DNA of 21,388 bases from JANQKX01 sp039028695 (GTDB lineage: Bacteria; Pseudomonadota; Alphaproteobacteria; Kiloniellales; Kiloniellaceae). A program made the translations under genes and the position numbers. Numbering within the stretch: position 1 is the first letter of the stretch; each line of letters begins with the position of its first letter. Under the pieces are notes generated by a model, which saw only the letters and a list, made by a program, of their open reading frames with translations, was not told the origin of the DNA and did no database searches. Shown in pieces: positions 15,979 through 21,388 of this stretch. The DNA is taken from the NCBI GenBank assembly GCA_039028695.1, contig JBCCHN010000087.1:1-21388 (forward strand), in the 5' to 3' direction.

Positions 15979-16680
15979 TTAGCTTCTTTGTGCCTCCGCC
16001 AGGGAAAAGCCATCTTCCGATTCAGTCTTTACCGAGGAATGCGTTCCCGGACGTAAAGTTCCCTTATCCAAACGCTCTTTCAAAAAGGCCCATAATTCCT
16101 CGATCTCTTCGGGCGATCGGGTACGGCAACGAATTTCCATCACCGTTCGCCCGTCAATCATGCTCGCGGCATAATCGGTCCTTTGGTGAATGACTGAGGC
16201 CGCCAAGGGACCGTGTTGAGATAATGAGATCGCCGCTTCCGTCGTGATGCGTGCCCGTGGGTGGGCGCCGTTAAGCACAAAGACCATGGGCTTGCCGAGA
16301 CGCTCAGCGATGTCCACTGTCGCGCCGGCCGCTCGCAAGTCATGGGGACTCGGCCGCGTTGGGATGACCACCAAATCGGCCGCATGGACCACGTGACCGA
16401 TGGTCGAGGTGATGGCCGGCGGCGTATCAATGACCAAAAGTTTGATCCCCAGCTCTTTCATCTCCTCGATGTGCTCGCTAAGGCGCGCAATGGACGTCTG
16501 GGCAAAGACCGGTGTTTCGGATTCCCGTTCGTTCCACCAATCGGCCAAACTGCCTTGCGGATCCGCATCAATCAAAGCCACCGGTCCATTGCCGGTCAGC
16601 TCCGCTTGAACCGCGATATGCGCGGCCAGCGTGGTTTTGCCTGATCCCCCTTTTTGCGACGCGAATACAACTACTTGCAT
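15979..16680 (-). CDS. ParA/MinD-family partitioning ATPase
   Basis: A 233-residue deviant-Walker ATPase without an N-terminal DNA-binding domain, like type Ib ParA and other small positioning ATPases. It has the deviant Walker A QKGGSGKTT with signature Lys10 and Lys15, the switch I/A' block IDADPQGS (Asp38, Asp40), and Walker B LLVIDTPP (Asp85). A polar C-terminal tail follows after about residue 210. The ATG at 16680 has GAGG about 11 nt upstream. It is the first gene of a four-gene minus-strand string (adaptor, AAA protein, yjbQ). A chromosomal parA normally sits beside parB and gid genes, which are absent, so it more likely positions another cargo. Its opposite neighbour across 0.9 kb is a second family member, MipZ-like. 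Confidence 0.93.
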   Translation of the reverse strand: MQVVVFASQKGGSGKTTLAAHIAVQAELTGNGPVALIDADPQGSLADWWNERESETPVFAQTSIARLSEHIEEMKELGIKLLVIDTPPAITSTIGHVVHAADLVVIPTRPSPHDLRAAGATVDIAERLGKPMVFVLNGAHPRARITTEAAISLSQHGPLAASVIHQRTDYAASMIDGRTVMEIRCRTRSPEEIEELWAFLKERLDKGTLRPGTHSSVKTESEDGFSLAEAQRS

Positions 16681-17322
16681 TATCGTTTTTACCTCGTCGT
16701 TGAATTATCTCTGCAATAGGATCGCCGGATGGCGTCTCCAACTCACTCCCCAGGACAGGATATCCCTGAAACAAGCCCCACTCAGTTTAGCGAATCTTAT
16801 CCGGCCAATCGCACCCGATTCGCTCCTATTGGATTTGCCCCCAATTCAATTTACCTTCTCTTTTGGAATCCCTCCTGAGACTATCCAAAAGAGTTCAAGT
16901 TTAAATGGATTTTCGTCCCCTCGATCATCGGATTAAAAAAGGAGTCAATTGCTTGCCCCAAAGACAACCCTATTGAGGGGAATTAACACGCAGCGCAACG
17001 TCCCGCCAAAGCCACGTCCCTAAGCACCGCAATATATTGGCTTAAGCAAAAAACCTAGCCGAATCTTTCCCGCCCAATCTGCCAGGTATTGTAGGGCGTC
17101 ATGCAGCAACTCGCAATATATAGTTAACCATCGGCGTTAATCTTTTTTAATATGGGCGACAACGAAGTGGAAATTGCAAGTTTTTGCAGTGCCTTACCGA
17201 ATTTAACTTCGAATCATTGCGCGAAGGGGGAATATGTGGAAGATATAGCGGTGTTTTTCAAATTAGTTCGCTAGATATAGTAGATTGTGATCGGCCATTT
17301 CATTGAGTGCGGCGGCTTCAAA

Positions 17323-17351
17323 AGGAGGCTGGCGATTTGATCGCACCCTAA
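17323..17351 (+). promoter_or_regulatory. perfect Shine-Dalgarno followed by a 4-codon frame
   Basis: AGGAGG (17323-17328, within AAAGGAGG) is followed 8 nt later by TTG-ATC-GCA-CCC-TAA. The stop codon sits at the centre of the palindrome at 17341-17359. It could be a leader peptide, a relic start, or a chance match. There is no direct evidence of translation. Confidence 0.3.
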
Positions 17352-17568
17352 GGGTGCGACGACCGTTGGGGGGTTCTTTTGAGATTTGGGTGCGACCAAA
17401 GCGGCGAAGGCTTCTGCCTAGCCTCGCGGGAATCCGTGTCAGGCAATCACCCTGGTCCTGCCGCTCCTATGCGGCCACCCGAAGGTGGCGAAAACAGCCC
17501 CGTGGCTCCTGCACATTGCGCAGCTGCTCCGAGCAGATTACCGGCTTTCCGGACACCTTTAGAGGTGT
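17341..17568 (+). ncRNA. hairpin-dense region, candidate structured leader or small RNA
   Basis: Nine short inverted repeats in about 230 nt. The clearest are TCGCACCCT/AGGGTGCGA (17341-17359), GCCACC-CGAA-GGTGGC (17474-17489), CTGCTC/GAGCAG (17524-17536) and ACACCT-TTAG-AGGTGT (17553-17568). Smaller 4-bp stems lie at 17408, 17461, 17496 and 17541. A second GGGTGCGAC at 17388-17396 could compete for the left arm of the first hairpin. It ends just before the ribosome-binding site of the gene at 17588. I match it to no known RNA family. Confidence 0.4.
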
Positions 17569-17587
17569 TTGGCGCAGAGGTGCCGTG

Positions 17588-18172
17588 ATGCTTTTTAATA
17601 CGGCCAACAACGATATCCTGAACAAAAATCTCAAGCTTTGGCGCGCGGTTGACCGTTTCAATTTGTGGACCCGCGTGGTCTTGAGCCCGGAGGAAGCCAC
17701 AGCCTTTCAAAAGTGGGCCCTGAGGAACCATCTAGAATACTCGATCCTGGTGCGGCGCTATAAACAGGAAGGTGCGGATGAAGATGGCCGCATCGAGCTT
17801 CTGCAAGATGTGCTGGACCTGACCAACCGCATGTTGACGCAAGAAGCGCTGTTGCGCCGCGACCGATTGAAATCGACAACCGCCGCGCTTTACCATTCGG
17901 ATGATTTGCCCTCAGAAGGATCCGCGAGCGGGGATAATGGACCGAGAGATTCCCTGATGCCCATGTCCCGCTTTCCCGTGCCCGGCGCTGCCCCAAGCGG
18001 TGAAAGGGAACCAGGCAGGATCGCAACTTCTCCAAAGGAAAAACGGAAGCTGGGCTATTTTCCCGGCGCCATCGGCAAGGGCAGGCCACGAAGTGTTTCT
18101 GGCGACTCCGGCACAAGGGTAAGATCAATTTTCTTTTCTCAAAAGAATGGCCCCACTCAAGGCGAGGGATAA
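17588..18172 (+). CDS. unknown protein upstream of mipZ, helical N-half and basic tail
   Basis: About 194 residues; not recognised. The first 100 residues (MLFNTANNDILNKNLKLWRAVDRFNLWTR, LSPEEATAFQKWALRNHLEY, RIELLQDVLDLTNRMLTQEALLRRDRL) look like a compact helical domain with many charged residues. The remainder is disordered and basic (SPKEKRKLG, GKGRPRSV). There is no signal peptide or membrane segment. The frame is open from 17303, but the ATG at 17588 has AGAGG 7 nt upstream, and residues before it look non-coding (Arg-rich). It lies 14 bp before the MipZ-like gene, so the two are very likely co-transcribed. A partner role for MipZ is a guess from position. Confidence 0.72.
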   Translation: MLFNTANNDILNKNLKLWRAVDRFNLWTRVVLSPEEATAFQKWALRNHLEYSILVRRYKQEGADEDGRIELLQDVLDLTNRMLTQEALLRRDRLKSTTAALYHSDDLPSEGSASGDNGPRDSLMPMSRFPVPGAAPSGEREPGRIATSPKEKRKLGYFPGAIGKGRPRSVSGDSGTRVRSIFFSQKNGPTQGEG

Positions 18173-18186
18173 GCAAGAAAAAACTC

Positions 18187-19158
18187 ATGAGCACAAAATT
18201 TCTCAAAGATTGGTTTGCCAAACCCATTCGCCCGCGCGTGATCACCTTGGGAAATCAAAAAGGCGGCTCCGGCAAGACGACGACCGCGATGCACATTTTG
18301 GTGGGACTAATGAATTGCGGCTATGGGGTCGGCTCCATCGACCTTGACGGCAGGCAAGCCACCTTGACCCACTTTGTGGAAAACCGCCGGCGCCAATCGC
18401 GTATATCGCCCTTACCCATCGACATGCCCGAGCATCACCAGATCGAATCTTCCCTGGAAGCCACGGTCGCGGACGCCGAGGAAGACGAGGCAGGCCGATT
18501 GGCGGATACCTTGAACCAGCTTCAGCACCTGGATTACATCGTCATCGACACCCCCGGCCATGACAATTTCCTCGCCCGTTTGGGCCACATCCTGGCCGAT
18601 ACGCTGATCACCCCCATGAACGACAGCTTTTTGGATTTAGATGTTCTGGTACGCTTGGATAACGATGGTCAGCGCATCACCGGGCCCAGCAGCTATAGTG
18701 TGGCGGTGCTGGAGCGCTGGGGATTGCGCATGCTGGTGTCGGGCACGCCCATCGATTGGCTGGTAATTCGCAACCGCCTGGCTCATCTGGACAACCGCAA
18801 TAACCGCAAGGTGGAAGAGCTGTTACAACAGTTGGCCCCCCGCTTGGGATACCGGACCAGTCAGGGTTTTGGGGAGCGGGTCATCTACCGGGAGCTTTTT
18901 CCCATGGGGCTGACCCTGTTGGACCCCTTTGGCCGAGACGCCGCCGCGCGCCTGAGCAAAAGCCGGACCGCCGCACGGGACGAAGTCTGGTCCTTGCTGA
19001 CCGCCATCGGCCTGTCCGAGCAGCCGCAGGCCAGCGAGACCTGGAACAAGAAGATGGGGCTTTCCTTAAGCATTTCCCGCTATGCTCAGCCGGCAAAGGA
19101 AAGGGAGCCGGAGACAGAGCGAGAGTCACCAGAAGAGCCAAGGCCAGCCGCCCCTTGA
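18187..19158 (+). CDS. mipZ: MipZ-like division-plane positioning ATPase
   Basis: A 323-residue ParA/MinD-superfamily ATPase of the MipZ branch. It has the deviant Walker A NQKGGSGKTTT (Lys25, Lys30), IDLDGRQATLTHFVENR typical of MipZ, Walker B YIVIDTPGHDN, the MipZ mark LITPMNDSFLDLDVL, DWLVIRNRLAHLDNRNNRK, and the GFGERVIYRELFPMGLTLLD block near the end. In Caulobacter, MipZ binds ParB at the poles and blocks FtsZ assembly, so division occurs at midcell. Here about 13 extra residues precede the core (STKFLKDWFAKPIRP, amphipathic), and a charged tail of about 45 residues follows. The ribosome-binding site is weak, which suggests coupling to the gene 14 bp upstream. ParB is not in the window. 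Confidence 0.93.
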   Translation: MSTKFLKDWFAKPIRPRVITLGNQKGGSGKTTTAMHILVGLMNCGYGVGSIDLDGRQATLTHFVENRRRQSRISPLPIDMPEHHQIESSLEATVADAEEDEAGRLADTLNQLQHLDYIVIDTPGHDNFLARLGHILADTLITPMNDSFLDLDVLVRLDNDGQRITGPSSYSVAVLERWGLRMLVSGTPIDWLVIRNRLAHLDNRNNRKVEELLQQLAPRLGYRTSQGFGERVIYRELFPMGLTLLDPFGRDAAARLSKSRTAARDEVWSLLTAIGLSEQPQASETWNKKMGLSLSISRYAQPAKEREPETERESPEEPRPAAP

Positions 19159-19244
19159 GGGCTGATGAAATCGCACTGACCACAAATGGCTGCATCGCTG
19201 GCGGCATTACTCGTTGGTTTTCAAGGCCTCTTGCGGCGTGATAC

Positions 19245-19275
19245 CATGGGATCAGGAAATTGTTCCGTTCCCATG
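19245..19275. promoter_or_regulatory. inverted repeat upstream of the histidine kinase gene
   Basis: CATGGGA and TCCCATG enclose a second stem GGAA-ATTG-TTCC, giving an 11-bp interrupted hairpin with no T run after it. It lies in the 137-bp gap between mipZ and the kinase gene, about 20 bp before the start codon. It could be an operator or a translation-control hairpin. Confidence 0.4.
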
Positions 19276-19295
19276 TCTGTTGAGCCGGTGACGGT

Positions 19296-20705
19296 GTGAT
19301 GATGCCCATAGACAATCAACATTTCCGTTCGGATCAGATGGCGCGATACCAGGATCTCTTGCGCGCATCCGTTGATTGGATATGGGAAATTGATGCGGAA
19401 TTGAAACTTACCTTCGTATCCAGCTCAATCACCGCCGCCGTCGGCCTGCCGCCTTCCGCCTTTTTAGGCAAACCTCTTTTGGAGACCCTTGAACCAGCCG
19501 CTCCTATACCAGGGGCCGCACCGCCCACTACACCTCCCAGTGCACATGATCAAAGTTTGGAGCTGGCAGACATTTTGACCCAGCATCAACCCTTCAGGGA
19601 TCGCAGTGTCGCAGTGCGGGGCGTGAGCGGCGCTGATCAGGCCCGACTGGCGGACATGGCCTGGCGGCTAAGCGGCGTGCCCCACTACAGCCCTGAGACC
19701 GGCGCTTTCGCTGGCTATCGAGGGACCTGCGTGCGAGACCGGCGCCTGCCCGAGCAACTTGGCGAAACTAACCGTCTGCTTCTGAACCTGTTGGAAGCCG
19801 CCCTGACCAGGAAGGACGAGCTGGAGAGGGAGCGGCAATCCCTCCTACATGAGGAAGAAAAGCTGGCCGCTGAGCCGGAAGAGCGTCTGCGGGCCGTGGC
19901 TCACGAGCTGCGCACACCACTCAACGCCATCTTAGGATTTTCCGAGATTATTCGTGACTGGCAATTCGGTGACATGAAAGCACGTTATCAGGAGTACGGC
20001 GGCCTGATCCACGACAGCGGCCAGCACCTTTTGGATTTGGTGAATAGCCTCTTGGAATTGGCTGGCGCCGAAGCTGCGGAAGACCAGGAAAGCCACAGCT
20101 TCGATCCCCTGGAGGTGGCGCGCTTCGTGTTGGGCCTCTTAAACGGTCAGGCCACTCGCAAGGGTATTTCTCTTAGCGGCGAATTGCCCGATGCTCTGCC
20201 GCGTTTGGCCGGAACACGCCGGGCCCTGCGGCAAATCCTGCTCAATCTACTCGCTAATGCAGTGCGGCATTGTGGACCGGGGGACACGATAGAAATGATC
20301 GTTCAAGACAATGGCGATGGAGAAGTACTGTTCAAAGTCCGGGACACAGGGCCCGGTATTGCGCTAGATCAACAAGAACGCATCTTCCAGCGTAACTATC
20401 AGGTGCCGGGGCGTGCCGCGCCGGGTGGTAAGGGCTTGGGTTTGGCGATCGCTCAGGATCTCGCCCTGTCCCTAGGCGGCCACTTGTCTGTCAGGAGCGA
20501 ACCAGATCAGGGGGCAACCTTTACCCTGTCGCTGCCCCACCCTGGCTCATCCCATGAAGGTAACGAGCCAAGGCCGGGAAGTTTCGCCGAGAAAGAGGTG
20601 GAAGCGATCGCGGTGCCAGCGAGCAACGTTCGTTCCCTTGCCAAAAAGCGATCGGGACGGGCCAAGGCGGGACAACCCCGGGGCAAGGGCGAAGACGGCC
20701 GCTGA
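19296..20705 (+). CDS. soluble PAS-domain sensor histidine kinase
   Basis: About 468 residues with no membrane segment, so a cytoplasmic sensor kinase. The N-terminal PAS domain (about residues 15-60, YQDLLRASVDWIWEIDAELKLTFVS) runs into a less conserved region to about 150, then a coiled-coil linker rich in Glu/Arg. The HisKA H-box AHELRTPLNAILGFSEII carries phospho-acceptor His203. The HATPase domain has the N-box ILLNLLANAVRHCG, the G1 box VRDTGPGIA and the G2 box GGKGLGLAIA. A basic tail ends the protein. The start is GTG-ATG-ATG at 19296-19304, with ambiguous choice among the three. No response regulator lies beside it. Position after mipZ and similarity to PAS kinases of the alphaproteobacterial cell-cycle type hint at a developmental role, which is inference. 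Confidence 0.93.
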   Translation: MMMPIDNQHFRSDQMARYQDLLRASVDWIWEIDAELKLTFVSSSITAAVGLPPSAFLGKPLLETLEPAAPIPGAAPPTTPPSAHDQSLELADILTQHQPFRDRSVAVRGVSGADQARLADMAWRLSGVPHYSPETGAFAGYRGTCVRDRRLPEQLGETNRLLLNLLEAALTRKDELERERQSLLHEEEKLAAEPEERLRAVAHELRTPLNAILGFSEIIRDWQFGDMKARYQEYGGLIHDSGQHLLDLVNSLLELAGAEAAEDQESHSFDPLEVARFVLGLLNGQATRKGISLSGELPDALPRLAGTRRALRQILLNLLANAVRHCGPGDTIEMIVQDNGDGEVLFKVRDTGPGIALDQQERIFQRNYQVPGRAAPGGKGLGLAIAQDLALSLGGHLSVRSEPDQGATFTLSLPHPGSSHEGNEPRPGSFAEKEVEAIAVPASNVRSLAKKRSGRAKAGQPRGKGEDGR

Positions 20706-20716
20706 TAGGAGCGTTT

Positions 20717-21388
20717 TTAAAGCACTCGCTGTAAAATCCGGAAAAGGCGCTGCCGATCCGCATCGCCGTTATAGAGATGAGGCGTGACCCGTAAGCTTGC
20801 GCCCCTGACGGAGAGATAGACCTTCGCCTCGGCCAGGGCCTGAGTAAGAGTCGCCGGCACACCCTCGGGAAAGCGATCCGGCGGAAAGCGCAAACCGATA
20901 AAATGACCGGCTCGCCGGCCAAGGGGTAAGGCATTGAGGCCCAGGACGGCGGCTTCCTCGGCAATGGCAGTGGTTTGTGCGGTGAGACTGGCTTGGATCG
21001 CCTCGGTGCCCCACTCATCAAGCTGCTTCAGCACCACCCGCGCCGCCGGTAATAGGGAAAAATGCGCTCTTTCGCCCGCGTCGAAACGCCGGGCACCAGC
21101 GGCATAGCTTTCCGTATAATCGGCAAGACGCGGGAAGTTCTCACCATCTTTCCGGTTCGCCGGATTTTCCTCGAGCGGCCGTCCGTCCTGTCGGTGAGGC
21201 GCCACGTAGAGATAGGAAAAGCTATAGGGGCATAGCATCCACTTGTAGCCCGCGGTAATGAGGAAGTCCGGCCGAACCTCGTCCACCAACAGGTGCAAAG
21301 CGCCGAGAGACTGACTGGCGTCAATCACCAAGGCGGCGCCCTTAGCCCGCAAGGCCGCGCCTATGGCGACCAAATCCAAAAGACCACC
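20717..21388 (-). CDS. class V aminotransferase, 5' part beyond the window
   Basis: The C-terminal 223 residues or so of a PLP-dependent class V aminotransferase. The frame stays open to the right edge (GGLLDLVAIGAALRAKG). It shows VIDASQSLGAL, with the Asp that contacts the PLP ring nitrogen, and AGYKWMLCPYSFSYLYV, with the Schiff-base Lys. The segments RRFDAGERAHFSLLPAARVVLKQL and VSVRGxSLRVTPHLYN-like end (here LSVRGASLRVTPHLYN) are typical of the isopenicillin-N-epimerase/cysteine-desulfurase-like subgroup. The N-terminal third is missing, so the substrate cannot be judged. It converges on the kinase gene with only 11 bp between the stop codons and no visible terminator. Confidence 0.9.
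   Translation of the reverse strand, partial: GGLLDLVAIGAALRAKGAALVIDASQSLGALHLLVDEVRPDFLITAGYKWMLCPYSFSYLYVAPHRQDGRPLEENPANRKDGENFPRLADYTESYAAGARRFDAGERAHFSLLPAARVVLKQLDEWGTEAIQASLTAQTTAIAEEAAVLGLNALPLGRRAGHFIGLRFPPDRFPEGVPATLTQALAEAKVYLSVRGASLRVTPHLYNGDADRQRLFRILQRVL

Larger units (their letters stand above)
16681..17587. other. long intergenic region between the two ParA-family gene sets
   Basis: Over 900 bp with no convincing gene. The left two thirds are AT-rich in places (25 and 23 G+C out of 60 in 16861-16920 and 17101-17160). They hold six GANTC sites between 16792 and 17215. A TATAGT box at 17276-17281 is a possible plus-strand -10, with only a weak -35 before it. The right part (17341-17568) is GC-rich and full of short hairpins. 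Long frames here (from 17303 or 17379) look arginine-rich or lack coding-like third positions, so I do not call them. I see no canonical parS palindrome. Confidence 0.7.

Noticed and set aside
17124..17150. Three TTAA words as a CtrA binding site
   Set aside because: Gaps are 9 and 6 nt, while the CtrA consensus is TTAA-N7-TTAA. AT-rich sequence gives such words by chance.
16681..17340. parS centromere site or plasmid-type origin beside the ParA gene
   Set aside because: No GTTTCACGTGAAAC-like palindrome, no iterons and no replication initiator gene in the window.
17303..17587. Open frame from a TTG at 17303 fused in frame to the gene at 17588
   Set aside because: The translation is Arg/Trp-rich and unlike a protein, the region is full of hairpins, and the ATG at 17588 has its own good ribosome-binding site.
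17341..17587. Known RNA such as RNase P RNA, tmRNA, SRP RNA or 6S RNA
   Set aside because: None of their conserved core sequences could be found.
17658..18245. Minus-strand frame of 195 codons opposite the gene at 17588
   Set aside because: The plus-strand gene has a ribosome-binding site and tight spacing to mipZ. The minus frame has no coherent domain look.

Overview
The window reads as a chromosomal segment of an alphaproteobacterium, probably of the Rhodospirillales type. The order is an inference from gene content. The pointers are a MipZ-type ATPase, a groESL operon with a perfect CIRCE element plus an RpoH-like promoter, a DUF2336-like domain, and a cluster of GANTC (CcrM-type) sites in one intergenic region. 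Coding density is high. I see no rRNA, tRNA, CRISPR array or insertion sequence.

Layout, left to right. (1) 86-5116: an alpha/beta hydrolase, then a complete tripartite tricarboxylate transporter (tctC-tctB-tctA), facing a convergent M14-type deacylase. (2) 5307-8407: small detoxification and stress genes on the plus strand. They are a glyoxalase-II-like hydrolase with hspQ, a conserved unknown gene ending in a terminator hairpin, and a DUF1330 gene with yghU (glutathione-dependent oxidoreductase). (3) 8498-10069: a minus-strand single-pass membrane orphan divergent from a Tat-signal MlaC-like lipid-transport protein. (4) 10189-12353: groES-groEL on the minus strand, with CIRCE, a heat-shock promoter and a strong terminator. 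(5) 12443-16680: a minus-strand gene string of a ParA-family ATPase, a disordered DUF2336-like protein, a large ExeA/GspA-like AAA membrane protein, and yjbQ. (6) 16681-17587: about 900 bp with no convincing gene, AT-rich in places, carrying six GANTC sites and then a run of about nine hairpins. (7) 17588-20705: an unknown gene, a MipZ-like ATPase and a soluble PAS histidine kinase on the plus strand. (8) 20717 to the right edge: the 3' part of a class V aminotransferase on the minus strand.

The most interesting part is 12906-19158. Two different ParA/MinD-superfamily ATPases lie back to back around the hairpin-rich intergenic region. The left one sits in an apparent operon with a protein that has a basic, disordered N-terminus (the kind of feature that stimulates ParA ATPases) and with a membrane-anchored AAA protein whose Walker B motif lacks the usual glutamate. 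My inference is an undescribed ParA-type positioning module that may recruit an envelope-spanning AAA scaffold, next to cell-cycle genes. The sequence alone does not prove this.
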